Shown here: positions 17,986 through 26,239 of the stretch, piece by piece
Layout: each line of letters begins with the position of its first letter
Position numbering within the stretch: position 1 is the stretch's first letter
Source of the DNA: CADCTP01 sp963849885
GTDB taxonomy: Bacteria > Actinomycetota > Actinomycetes > Mycobacteriales > CADCTP01
Length of the DNA: 64,000 bases
Assembly: GCA_963849885.1 (NCBI GenBank)
Contig: CAWKIV010000013.1
Span: forward strand, 372,001-436,000
Reading direction: 5' to 3'
The notes under the pieces: model-generated
Told to the model about the DNA's origin: nothing
What the model saw: the letters and a program-made list of their open reading frames with translations, nothing else
Databases searched by the model: none
Made by a program: the position numbers and the translations under genes

Positions 17986-18036
17986 CACACACCGCCCCCG
18001 CTGGGGGGCGCAGGGGCGGTGTGTGTGTCACCCGGC
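17977..18036. terminator. Long bidirectional hairpin between convergent genes
   Basis: GCCGGGTGACACACACCGCC on the left pairs with the matching GGGGCGGTG...CACCCGGC arm on the right, with a short G-rich loop. The stem is about 20 bp with a 2-base bulge. It includes the stop codon of the UDP-xylose synthase gene and faces the 3' end of the beta-helix gene, so it can end transcription from both sides. Confidence 0.85.
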
Positions 18037-18050
18037 GCCGCGCCGGCTGA

Positions 18051-20094
18051 CTAAACCAGCGCGTAGTCCGCCGGCTTGACCGGTCGCGGAGCGGGGCAGC
18101 TGAGCGTCCCCGGGTTCGCCCAGCGGCCGGAGGACTCCCGGACCTTGCTGGCGAACGTCGGATAGGTGTACCAGTCGCTCCAGGTGGAGGTGATCCGGAA
18201 CGGGTTGTTCCGCACGCGTGTGATACCACGTGTTGCCGCTGAAGCTGGCGGAACTCCAGAACCCGGTGTCAGCGGTCGTGTGCCAGAAGAGCCATCCCTT
18301 GTCCATGGAGTCCTTCTGCGCCCAGTCGTCGCCGACCGTGACGGTGTTCTGGAGGCTGAAATAGTTGCCGCGCACGACGGTTCCGTCGGCCATCGTGGCC
18401 GGGGTCGCGTCGCCGGTGTGCAGGTGTTGCCAGCCCGCGTTGGTGAAGACCTGACTGTTCCGCACGGTGACCCGGTCGGACCGCCCGTACGAAATACCAG
18501 AAGCACCGTTGTTGCAGACCCGAGCACCGTCCACGACGATCGGTCCGGGGTTCTTCTCCAGGAACAGCCCCCGGGCGAGGTTGCCGGCGCTGACGAGCCC
18601 GGTGACCGTCACGTTTCTGTTGTCGCCGTCGAACCACAGGCCGTGGCTGTGGTTGTGGTGGGCGTTCCAGCCCCTGATCGTCACGTTGGACGTCATACCG
18701 AACTTGATGCCGGCGGCCCAGCCGGTGAATCCGACCTGGGCACCGCGCCAGTTGTTCCGGCCGAGCTCGGCATTCTCGACCAGGATGCCGGTGTACCGGT
18801 AGGCACCGAAGCCGCTCGTCCCATTGCTGAGGAACTTGATGTTGCGCATCGTGAAGGTCTTGCCGACGCTGACGCCGAACCCGCCGGCCGCGGCCTGGCG
18901 GACGGTCACGTTTTCCGCCTTGAAGTTGGTGCTGTTGGTGGCCCCGGCCATCGACTCCTGAATGCCGCCGGCGCCGCGCTCCAGGATCAGGTTGCGGATG
19001 GTGACGTTCGTCCGCCCGTCGACCTGCACCGTCTTCTTCCGGACGGTGACTTCGGCGCCGGCCAGCGAGTCGCCGCTCCGCGGCCGCGCGATGATGACGT
19101 CCTTCGTCTCGTCGACGAAGAAGGTCCCGGCGACGAGCTGGGTCGTGCTGCCGACGACGTGGTAGGGCCGGCCGCCCACGAACATCGCCTCGCGGTTGAG
19201 CAGCACCCGGTTGTAGCTGAGGGTGGGCCACGGGTCGGGCGCGTTGCCGAGATTGTGCGGCCAGGAGGCCCGGTAGGTGCCGTCGCCCACCGCGGTCCAG
19301 GAGGAGACGACGTTCGCCCCGGAGACCACTGCGCCCTGCCCGTCGATGGTGATCGGCGCCGTGGTGGCCGACCCGTCCGGAAGCAGGGCGATCGTCTCGC
19401 GGTAGGTCGTCGGCTGCAGCGCCAGCCGGACGGCCTTGCCCTGCCGGTTGAGGTCGCGGACCTTGACCAGGGCGGCGGCGACGCCGCCGGGAGCCGCGCC
19501 GACGACCACCTCGTTGGTGAGCGTGCTGGTGCCCGTGCTGGTGGGGCTGGGGGTCGCGGTGCTCGTCGGGCTGCTGGTCGGCGTCGGGCTCGGAGCGCTG
19601 GTGGTGGTCGGCGCAGTCACGACCACCGAGAACCCGGCGGTCTCGCGGCCGACGGTCCTGCCGGAGGAGTCCTGCAGGCGCACGCCGACCTTGTGCAAGC
19701 CGGCGCCGAGGGCGCGGACATCGAGCGGCTTCGCGGTCCCGTCGGCGTTCGTGCCGGCGAGGTCGTACGGCGAGGCGCTGTCCGTCGTCGTGCGGGCCTT
19801 GCTCGTTCCGGGGTCCAGCTCGAAGACGACCCGGGCGACCCCGCTGGCGGCCGGGACGAAGACGTACGAGGTGGCCGACAGGGTCGCCCCGTCGAGGGGC
19901 TTCGCGGCCGTGCGCGTAGGGCTGCCCGACACCATGATGGTCGCCTGGACCCGGGCCGAGGCGGCCGTGCCCTGCATGGTCGTGGTGACCACTCCCGCGC
20001 CGACCGCGGCGACGACCGCCATGGAGATGACTAGGGACTTGCTCAGAAATCGTCTGCGTCTCGGCTGCGACGGTGCCCGGTGACTTCCCCGCAA
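18051..20094 (-). CDS. Secreted right-handed beta-helix protein (polysaccharide lyase-like), frameshifted near C-terminus
   Basis: The start is TTG 20094, six bases after GGGGAG. The N-terminus is basic (RRRRFLSKSLVISMAVVAA), forming a signal peptide or anchor. An Ig-like region of about 100 residues follows (to GFSVVVTAP), then a Thr/Pro/Ser linker, then a long parallel beta-helix with repeated turns such as GRTNVTIRNLILERGAGG, TSNVTIRGWNAHHNHSHGLW and SDRVTVRNSQVF. Proteins with this layout are often pectate-lyase-like or alginate-lyase-like enzymes, but no catalytic set is clear. An extra base near 18,212-18,222 shifts the frame; the corrected end reads TSTWSDWYTYPTFASK and then PADYALV. 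It lies downstream of a c-di-AMP riboswitch and may trim or bind the glycan of this locus. Confidence 0.83.
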
Positions 20095-20374
20095 AGCTGA
20101 CTCCCCTGGCTCAGGTGCTGTGGAGCGATGCCGGAAACGGCCGGTGCGGCCGTACCGCAACGCTTCGGATGTCTCGATCTCGATCGCCGTCGCGACCCGG
20201 TGAAAGCCCGGTCGACGCGACGACTGCAGTCATGCGAGGCGTCCCATTTCCGGCACGGGGCCGCATTCGGCAGTCGCGCTGCCTACGTCGGGAGTTTGCG
20301 ACCATGCGGGCACGGCCGAATCGGGAGGCGGGGTGAGCGGCCACAGCGGGCGGCACCCCAGCCGACATCCGGTC
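20095..20374 (-). other. Long 5' leader between riboswitch and beta-helix gene
   Basis: About 280 bases separate the riboswitch from the TTG start. I see no convincing gene; an 85-codon frame here (20,111-20,368) has no ribosome site and an unnatural Arg-rich composition. The only clear signal is the GGGGAG ribosome site next to the TTG. Confidence 0.6.
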
Positions 20375-20412
20375 ACAGCTGACCTTTCTCCCACGCCTGC
20401 GAGGTCAGCTGT
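20375..20412 (-). promoter_or_regulatory. 11-bp hairpin overlapping the riboswitch 3' core (putative expression platform)
   Basis: The arms ACAGCTGACCT and AGGTCAGCTGT pair perfectly around a 16-base loop. The 5' arm in the RNA is the conserved aptamer core and the loop holds the 3' strand of helix P1, so this hairpin and the folded aptamer exclude each other. No U-tract follows. Confidence 0.6.
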
Positions 20413-20552
20413 CGGGTTAGGACGGGAGATCGCCCTGCCGCGCTTCCGCGGCTTCACCCCTAGGTCCCAGCAACGCTGCGACCGAAATCTCGGGTCCCCC
20501 ACTCCTGCCCGGTCCGGGACGCTGGTGCCCGCGGGTGGGCAGGACTCGGCGT
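20393..20552 (-). ncRNA. c-di-AMP riboswitch (ydaO/yuaA family)
   Basis: On the minus strand the order of conserved elements matches the ydaO/yuaA aptamer: ACGCCGAGTCC at the 5' end, GCAGGAGTGGGGGACCC, then GGGGTGAAGCCGCGG, AGGGCGATCTCCC, and the hallmark CCGACAGCTGACCTCGCAGG near the 3' end. The 5' ACGCC and 3' GGCGT form helix P1. In actinobacteria this element senses c-di-AMP and usually sits before cell-wall hydrolase or Rpf genes. Here the next gene on the strand is the secreted beta-helix protein. Confidence 0.93.
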
Positions 20553-20589
20553 AAACCCGCGAGCAGCCTTCTCACTGAAGGCGCCCGGG

Positions 20590-20618
20590 ACTGTACGAGA
20601 TGACGGTGTACTGAGCAA
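20590..20618 (-). promoter_or_regulatory. Sigma-70-like promoter for the riboswitch transcript
   Basis: Minus-strand TTGCTC (20,613-20,618) and TACAGT (20,590-20,595) are separated by 17 bases. They lie about 40 bases upstream of the aptamer, as expected for its promoter. Confidence 0.55.
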
Positions 20619-20646
20619 GCTCCGAGTAGCCACTTACACGGGGAGT

Positions 20647-20666
20647 CGCGAGGAGAACACCTCGCG
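20647..20666 (-). terminator. Hairpin downstream of acyltransferase gene
   Basis: CGCGAGG and CCTCGCG pair around a 6-base loop, about 36 bases after the acyltransferase stop. There is no U-tract, which is common in high-GC genomes. Confidence 0.6.
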
Positions 20667-20701
20667 TGCGGGTCGCCTCCGCCGTGCGTCTCTCCGGTGC
20701 G

Positions 20702-21994
20702 TCAGGTGCCTGCCGCCGGTCCCGGCCTCGTTGCGAGCCGCTTGCGGCGCAGTGCCGGTCGCTCCACCCACCGGTATGTCGCCGCCGCGAGGACAGCGGT
20801 GATCGCGCCGACGACGACCAGGTTGACCAGCAGGCCGCCGCGGCCCGGCAGGGTCCATCCGTGCGAGCGCAGCAGCCGGGTCAGCGGCTCATGCCAGAGG
20901 AAGACGCTGTAGGAGCACAGGCCCACCAGGACCGCCGCCCGGGTGGACAGCAGTCGGACCAGGAGACCCGGGCCGCGGTCGGCGGTCGCCCGGGGCAGCA
21001 CGACGAGCGCCAGCAGCAGGGCGCAGCCGAGCGCTCCGGTCAGCTCGTACGGGTTCCGGCCGGCAGACCAGACGCCGCGGTCGGTGAGCACGGCGAGCGC
21101 CACGGCGATGCCGAGCAGCGCAGCCCACGCCGGCCACCGCCACCAGCGCGGCAGCGTCAGGAGACCGCGGCGCACGGCCACGTGCACGACGGCCAGGACC
21201 ATGCCGAACGTGAACAGGTCAGCCTGGCCCCAGAAGCTCCGGACGACCACCGAGTGCCAGTCGCCGTCCCAGCCAGGAGCCGGGCCCGCAGGGACGATGC
21301 GGTCGGCGGCCGCCTTGCCGCTGAGCCCGACGAGCAGCAGCACGGCCGCGGGGGCCAGCGCGGCCGCCAGGCGTCCGCCGATCCCCCGCGCCGCCCGGCT
21401 GCAGGCGACGGCGAGGAGGCCCAGCAGCGGCAGGACGAGGTAGAAGACCACCTCCACCGCCAGCGACCAGGCCGGCGTGATGCCGGTCAACACCGAGTCC
21501 GGCGTGTAGTTCTGCGCCAGTGCGGCGTTGCGCAGGAGCAGGTCCGGGTCGTGGGTCATCCGGCCGAGCTGCAGCGTGCCCACGCCGGTGCGGAGCACGG
21601 CGGCCGGCAGCACGACGGCGGTGACCACGAGGACCACCCAGTAGGCCGGCAGGATGCGCAGGGCGCGGTTGACCAGATAGGGCCCGGTCCCGGGCCGGGG
21701 CGCGCGGTCCACGACCGCCCCGGCGACCGGCCGGTAGAGGAGGAACGCCGACAGCGTGAAGAAGAGGGTCACGCCGAGCGGCAGGTGACCGAACAGGTAG
21801 CGGCTCGCCGGACCGAAGTCGTCCAGGTAGCGCCTCGGCTGACCGTAGAGCCAGACGTGATACACGAGAATGCTGCCGGCCGCAACGGCCCGGAGACCCT
21901 CGACGCCCGGCAGCCGGGCTCGGCCCGGCTCGACCGAGCCGAAGCCCGCCGGGCCGGTGGCAGCCGAGGAGGGAAGCGCTCGTTCGCTCACCAT
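20702..21994 (-). CDS. Membrane acyltransferase family 3 protein (paralogue)
   Basis: A protein of about 430 residues with the acyltransferase-3 pattern: GVEGLRAVAAGSILVYHVWL with the catalytic histidine, FFTLSAFLLYRPVAGAVV, LVNRALRILPAYWVVLVVT, SLAVEVVFYLVLPLLGLL and CSYSVFLWHEPLTRLLRSHG. It resembles the 6,468-7,934 protein along its whole length, so the two are paralogues flanking the glycan cluster on the same strand. ATG 21994 is used because it follows a G-rich ribosome site and removes an unlikely Arg-rich extension. Substrate unknown; O-acylation of the surface glycan is the natural inference. Confidence 0.87.
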   Translation of the reverse strand: MVSERALPSSAATGPAGFGSVEPGRARLPGVEGLRAVAAGSILVYHVWLYGQPRRYLDDFGPASRYLFGHLPLGVTLFFTLSAFLLYRPVAGAVVDRAPRPGTGPYLVNRALRILPAYWVVLVVTAVVLPAAVLRTGVGTLQLGRMTHDPDLLLRNAALAQNYTPDSVLTGITPAWSLAVEVVFYLVLPLLGLLAVACSRAARGIGGRLAAALAPAAVLLLVGLSGKAAADRIVPAGPAPGWDGDWHSVVVRSFWGQADLFTFGMVLAVVHVAVRRGLLTLPRWWRWPAWAALLGIAVALAVLTDRGVWSAGRNPYELTGALGCALLLALVVLPRATADRGPGLLVRLLSTRAAVLVGLCSYSVFLWHEPLTRLLRSHGWTLPGRGGLLVNLVVVGAITAVLAAATYRWVERPALRRKRLATRPGPAAGT

Positions 21995-22097
21995 CTCCCG
22001 CACCCCCCGCCCAGCCCGCCGATGGCCGGTCGTCCGGGCCAGATGATGCCGCACCGGCCCCGCTGCCGGAGCCGATCCGGCCGATCGCCCGCCGCGG

Positions 22098-22676
22098 TCA
22101 GGTGTTGAAGCGGTTCTGGGCGGGCTCCAGGCCGTCCAGCACGAGGGCCTCGACGGCGTCGGCGGCGCGGTCGAGGTGGTAGTCGAGCTCCTTGCGCTCG
22201 GGGCCGGCGAAGTCGCGCAGCACCCAGTCGGCCGGGTCCATCCGCCCCGGCGGCCGGCCGATGCCGAAGCGCACCCGCAGGTAGTCCGGGCCGAGCGCGC
22301 GGGTGATCGAGCGCAGCCCGTTGTGCCCGTTGTCGCCGCCGCCGCGCTTGAGCCGGAGCGCCCCGTACGGCAGGTCGAGCTCGTCGTGCACGACCACGAG
22401 CCGGTCCATCGGCACCTTGTAGAAGTCGCGCAGCGCGGTGACCGGCCCGCCGGACTCGTTCATGTACGAGCGCGGCTTGGCCAGCACCGCGCGGGCGCCC
22501 GGCAGCGGGCCGAGGCGGCCTTCGACCACCTCGGCGCGCGCCCGGTGCGCCTTGAACCGGGCCCGGACCCGGTCGGCCAGCAGGTCCAGGACCATGGCGC
22601 CGACGTTGTGCCGGTTGCCCCGGTACGCCGGGCCCGGGTTGCCGAGCCCGACGACCAGGTGCGGGTCGTCGGGCAC
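22098..22676 (-). CDS. pth: Peptidyl-tRNA hydrolase
   Basis: A 192-residue Pth that releases peptide from peptidyl-tRNA. Signatures are VVGLGNPGPAYRGNRHNVG at the N-terminus, with the catalytic His in RHNVG, then KPRSYMNESGG, VVHDELDLPYG and GGGDNGHNGLRSI. Length is normal for the family. It starts 6 bases after the stop of rplY, and these two form the conserved actinobacterial rplY-pth pair. The glycan locus ends just downstream. Confidence 0.96.
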   Translation of the reverse strand: MPDDPHLVVGLGNPGPAYRGNRHNVGAMVLDLLADRVRARFKAHRARAEVVEGRLGPLPGARAVLAKPRSYMNESGGPVTALRDFYKVPMDRLVVVHDELDLPYGALRLKRGGGDNGHNGLRSITRALGPDYLRVRFGIGRPPGRMDPADWVLRDFAGPERKELDYHLDRAADAVEALVLDGLEPAQNRFNT

Positions 22677-22682
22677 CGCGCC

Positions 22683-23336
22683 CTACTCCTCGGTGGCGGG
22701 AGCGGGGGCTTCCTCGGCGATCTCGGTCGGCTCGTCGCGCTCGATCCCGGCCTCCGCCTCGGCGCCGGCCAGGTCGGCCTCGAGCTGCTCGGCGGTCGGC
22801 GCGGCCAGCACCGCGACCACGACCTGGTCCGGGTCGCCGATCAGGGTGGTGCCGCTGGGCAGCGGCACGGCGCCGGCGGTGACGTTGTCGCCGACCCGCA
22901 TGCCCTCGATGCTGACCTCGAAGTGGTCCGGGATGTGCGTGGCCTCGGCCTCGACGGTCAGCGTGACCAGCTGCTGGTCGACCAGGCCCTCCCGGTCGGC
23001 CTCGCCGGTGAGCGTGACCCGGACCTCGACGGTGACCTTCTCGCCGCGGCGGACCAGCAGCAGGTCGACGTGCTCGAAGTCGCCGCGGATCGGGTGCCGC
23101 TGGATCGCCTTCGGCAGGGCCAGCTCGCTGGCCCCGTCCAGCTGCAGGGTGAGCAGCGTGTTGGCGCCACCGCCCTTGATCGCGTGCCCGAACTCGCGGG
23201 CCGGCAGCGCCAGGTGCCGCGGCGCGGTGCCGTGCCCGTACAGCACGGCGGGGATCTTGCCGGCCCGGCGGGTGCGGCGGGCACCGCCCTTGCCGAACTC
23301 GGTGCGGGGCTCGGCGGGGATGCGGACCTCGGACAC
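22683..23336 (-). CDS. rplY: 50S ribosomal protein L25, general stress protein Ctc form
   Basis: A 217-residue two-domain L25 that binds 5S rRNA. The N-terminal part has RTEFGKGGARRTRRAGKIPA and AVLYGHGTAPRHLALP; the CTC domain has ADREGLVDQQLVTLTVEAEA and SIEGMRVGDNVTAGAVPLP. The C-terminus is Glu/Ala-rich, as in actinobacterial homologues. GTG 23336 gives the usual N-terminus; an upstream extension is not L25-like. A TAGGCT -10 hexamer at 23,440-23,445 on this strand, inside the prs stop region, could drive rplY-pth separately from glmU-prs. Confidence 0.95.
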   Translation of the reverse strand: MSEVRIPAEPRTEFGKGGARRTRRAGKIPAVLYGHGTAPRHLALPAREFGHAIKGGGANTLLTLQLDGASELALPKAIQRHPIRGDFEHVDLLLVRRGEKVTVEVRVTLTGEADREGLVDQQLVTLTVEAEATHIPDHFEVSIEGMRVGDNVTAGAVPLPSGTTLIGDPDQVVVAVLAAPTAEQLEADLAGAEAEAGIERDEPTEIAEEAPAPATEE

Positions 23337-23453
23337 GGCGGGACTCTCCTCGTACGCACTCGGCGGAGGCGAGGACGCGCAGAGGCGCCGCGTCGATGAC
23401 GGCGGCCACGTGGGCAGCCCTCGCCGGGGCAACCCTGCGAGCCTACCAGTGAC

Positions 23454-24434
23454 TCAGCTGGCTCCGTCGAAGAGGCTGGTCACCGACCCGTCCTCGAACA
23501 CCTCGCGGATCGCCCGGGCGATCAGCGGCGCGATCGACAGCACGGTCATCCCGTCGATCTGCTTCTCCGGCGGGATCGGCAGCGTGTTGGTGAGCACGAC
23601 CTCGTTGATCGGCGCGTTCTTCAGCCGGTCGATCGCCGGCCCGGACAGGATCCCGTGCGTCGCCACGATGATCACGTCCGCGGCGCCGGCTTCCTTCAGC
23701 TGGCGGGCGGCGTTGACGATGGTGGAGCCGGTGTCGATCATGTCGTCGACGAGGATGCAGCTGCGGCCGGCGACGTCGCCGACGACCCGGTGCGCGACCA
23801 CCTCGTTGGGTTTCATCGGGTCGCGGGTCTTGTGGATGAAGGCCAGCGGGCAGCCGCCGAGCCGGTCGGTCCACCGCTCGGCCACCCGCAGCCGGCCGGC
23901 GTCCGGCGAGACGACGGTGAAGTTGGCCCCGGTGTACTTCTCCTCCACGTAGTCCGCGAGCAGCGGCAGCGCGAAGAGGTGGTCCACCGGCCCGTCGAAG
24001 AAGCCCTGGATCTGGGCGGTGTGCAGGTCCACCGACATGATCCGGTCCGCGCCGGCCTGCTTGAACAGGTCGGCCACCAGCCGGGCCGAGATCGGCTCCC
24101 GGCCGCGGTGCTTCTTGTCCTGCCGCGAGTACGGGTAGTAGGGCGTCACGATGGTGATCCGCTTGGCCGAGGCGCGCTTGAGCGCGTCGACCATGACCAG
24201 CGTCTCCATCAGCCAGGTGTTGATCGGCGCGGTGTGGCTCTGGATCACGAAGGCGTCGCTGCCCCGGACGGAGTCCTCGTACCGGACGTAGATCTCGCCG
24301 TTGGCGAAGTCGTACGCGGACGTGCTGGTGAGGTCCACCCCCAGGTCGGAGGCGATCTGCTCGGCCAGGGCGGGATAGGCCCGTCCGGAGAGCAGGATCA
24401 GGCTCTTCCGGTTCTGCGCCTGCAGAGCGTTCAC
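23454..24434 (-). CDS. prs: Ribose-phosphate pyrophosphokinase (PRPP synthetase)
   Basis: A 326-residue class I PRPP synthetase that makes PRPP from ribose-5-phosphate and ATP. It shows DFANGEIYVRYEDSVRG, the flexible loop YYPYSRQDKKHRGREPISAR, DLHTAQIQGFFDGPVDHL and the PRPP-binding loop ILVDDMIDTGSTI. Start is GTG 24434, four bases after the stop of glmU, so glmU-prs is an operon. PRPP made here also feeds the decaprenyl-phosphate phosphoribosyltransferase encoded in the upstream glycan locus. Confidence 0.97.
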   Translation of the reverse strand: MNALQAQNRKSLILLSGRAYPALAEQIASDLGVDLTSTSAYDFANGEIYVRYEDSVRGSDAFVIQSHTAPINTWLMETLVMVDALKRASAKRITIVTPYYPYSRQDKKHRGREPISARLVADLFKQAGADRIMSVDLHTAQIQGFFDGPVDHLFALPLLADYVEEKYTGANFTVVSPDAGRLRVAERWTDRLGGCPLAFIHKTRDPMKPNEVVAHRVVGDVAGRSCILVDDMIDTGSTIVNAARQLKEAGAADVIIVATHGILSGPAIDRLKNAPINEVVLTNTLPIPPEKQIDGMTVLSIAPLIARAIREVFEDGSVTSLFDGAS

Positions 24435-24438
24435 GACG

Positions 24439-25896
24439 TCACCCGTCTCCCTGCTCGCGACCCTCAGTCCCTTGCGCCCCCTGCGCGGCCTGCGCCGCCT
24501 CCGCGGCCGGCGTCCCCGGCCGCCGCCGCTCCACCCAGCCGGTCTTGGTCACCTGGCGGCCGCGGCCGACCCCGAGCGCGCCCGGCGGGACGTCCTCGGT
24601 GATCACCGAGCCGGCCGCCGTGTAGGCGCCGTCCCCGATCGTCACCGGCGCGACCAGCACGGTGTCGCTGCCGGTGCGCACCTGCTCGCCGACCACGGTG
24701 CGGTGCTTGGCCACCCCGTCGTAGTTGGCCACGATGGTGGCGGCGCCGATGTTGGTCCCGGCGCCGATGGTGGCGTCCCCCACGTACGACAGGTGCGGCA
24801 CCTTCGCGCCCGGGCCGATCTCGCTGGCCTTCACCTCCACGTACGTGCCGACCTTGGCCGCCGGGCCGAGCCTGGCGCCGGGCCGCAGGTAGGCGAACGG
24901 GCCGACGGTGGCGCCGCGGCCGACCTCGGCGCCGTCGCACTGCGCCCGGACCACCCGGGCGCCGGCGCCGACGACGGTGTCGGTGAGCGTGCAGTCCGGG
25001 CCGATGTCGGCGCCGGTCTCCACCCGGGTGTCGCCGTGCAGCTGGGTGCCCGGCCGCAGGGTGACGTCCGGGGCCAGCTCCACCCCGGCGTCCACCCAGG
25101 TGGTGGCCGGGTCGAGCACGGTCACCCCGGCCCGCATCCAGTCGGCCAGCAGCCGGTCGTTGAGCACCCGGTGGGCGGCGGCGAGCTGGACCCGGTCGTT
25201 GACCCCGGCGGTCTCCGCGGCCGGGGCCACCACCGCGCCGACCGGCAGGCCGGCCTGGACGAAGAGGCCGATCACGTCGGTGAGATATTCCTCACCCTGC
25301 GCGTTGGCGGTGGACAGCCGGGCCAGCGCGTCCCGCAGCGGCCCGCTCTCGAACGCGTAGACGCTCGTGTTGATCTCGTCGAGCGCCCGCTCCTCGTCGG
25401 AGGCGTCGCGGTGCTCGACCACCCGCAGCACCTCGCCGCGCGGCCCGCGCACCACCCGCCCGTAGCCGGTCGGGTCCGGCAGCACCGAGCTGAGCAGCGT
25501 CGCCACCGCGCCGCTGCTCTGGTGCTCCTCGACCAGCGCCCGCAGCGTGGCCGGCCGCAGCAGCGGGGTGTCACCGGGCAGCACCAGCACGGTGCCGTCC
25601 ACCTCGGGCGCCGCGTCCAGCGCGACCCGGACCGCGTGCCCGGTGCCGCGCTGCTCGGCCTGCACCACCGGGGCGGCACCGGGCGACACCGCGGCCAGGT
25701 GCGCCGTCACCGGCTCCCGGCCGGCGCCCACCACCACCACGGTGCGGTCCGCGCCGAGCGGGGCGCAGGCGGCCAGCACGTGGCCGAGCAGCGAGCGGCC
25801 GCCGATCGCGTGCAGCACCTTGGGGGTCGCCGACCGCATCCGGGTGCCTTCGCCAGCGGCGAGCACGACGACCGCGGTCGGGCGGGCGTCCGTCAC
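24439..25896 (-). CDS. glmU: Bifunctional UDP-N-acetylglucosamine pyrophosphorylase / glucosamine-1-phosphate acetyltransferase
   Basis: A 485-residue GlmU that makes UDP-GlcNAc for peptidoglycan. The N-terminal uridylyltransferase domain has VVLAAGEGTRMRSATPKVLH and QAEQRGTGHAV. The C-terminal left-handed beta-helix acetyltransferase has GATVGPFAYLRPGARLG, VGTYVEVKASEIGPGAKVPH, LSYVGDATIGAGTNIGAAT and IVANYDGVAKHRTVVGE. Start GTG 25896 has GAGGAG just upstream. A -10 hexamer TAGGCT lies at 25,933-25,938, so the transcript has a short leader. Confidence 0.97.
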   Translation of the reverse strand: MTDARPTAVVVLAAGEGTRMRSATPKVLHAIGGRSLLGHVLAACAPLGADRTVVVVGAGREPVTAHLAAVSPGAAPVVQAEQRGTGHAVRVALDAAPEVDGTVLVLPGDTPLLRPATLRALVEEHQSSGAVATLLSSVLPDPTGYGRVVRGPRGEVLRVVEHRDASDEERALDEINTSVYAFESGPLRDALARLSTANAQGEEYLTDVIGLFVQAGLPVGAVVAPAAETAGVNDRVQLAAAHRVLNDRLLADWMRAGVTVLDPATTWVDAGVELAPDVTLRPGTQLHGDTRVETGADIGPDCTLTDTVVGAGARVVRAQCDGAEVGRGATVGPFAYLRPGARLGPAAKVGTYVEVKASEIGPGAKVPHLSYVGDATIGAGTNIGAATIVANYDGVAKHRTVVGEQVRTGSDTVLVAPVTIGDGAYTAAGSVITEDVPPGALGVGRGRQVTKTGWVERRRPGTPAAEAAQAAQGAQGTEGREQGDG

Positions 25897-25932
25897 TGGG
25901 GCTCCTCGCTGTCGGCGCGTGGCGGCACCACC

Positions 25933-25938
25933 AGCCTA
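25933..25938 (-). promoter_or_regulatory. -10 element of glmU
   Basis: TAGGCT on the minus strand, about 36 bases before the start and after the tRNA gene. The same hexamer recurs before rplY, the TetR gene and rsmI. Confidence 0.5.
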
Positions 25939-25995
25939 GGCCGTGGCCCGACCCGGGCGCCGGTGGCACCGGCCGGGCGGGTCGGGCCGCGGACC

Positions 25996-26071
25996 TGGCT
26001 GGGGGACTCGGACTCGAACCGAGACTGCACGGCTCCAAAGGCCGGCGGGCTGCCGATTACCCCATCCCCCA
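25996..26071 (-). tRNA. tRNA-Gln (anticodon TTG)
   Basis: A complete cloverleaf on the minus strand. Acceptor arms TGGGGGA/TCCCCCA are followed by G and an encoded CCA. The anticodon loop is CTTTGGA, giving TTG for glutamine. The T arm contains GGTTCGAGTCC. It lies just upstream of glmU. Confidence 0.96.
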
Positions 26072-26141
26072 CCGAAAGGCTCAGCGTAGCGGCGTCTTGC
26101 GCCGCATCCGAACGCGTGCTCAGGAAGACGGGCTCGCAGGT

Positions 26142-26168
26142 TACGAGACCGTAGGTTACGGTGGCGTA
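26142..26168 (+). promoter_or_regulatory. Tandem palindromes TACG-N4-CGTA upstream of desaturase (candidate TetR operator)
   Basis: Two 12-bp palindromes, TACGAGACCGTA (26,142-26,153) and TACGGTGGCGTA (26,157-26,168), lie 15 bp apart centre to centre, about 75 bases before the desaturase ATG. A TetR gene follows the desaturase. Binding by that protein is inferred. Confidence 0.55.
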
Positions 26169-26239
26169 GCCAGGGTAGAAGACATACGACCGGCCGACAG
26201 CCGAGCACCTTCTGCCCGCCACCCTGACCGGGAGACTCC

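Noticed and set aside
20111..20368. An 85-codon frame in the leader between the riboswitch and the beta-helix gene
   Set aside because: No ribosome site, an Arg-rich unnatural composition and no recognisable motif; more likely untranslated leader.
1..22000. Insertion sequences, transposases, integrases or phage genes within the glycan locus
   Set aside because: I looked for transposase motifs and terminal inverted repeats and saw none; the locus shows no direct sign of a mobile element.
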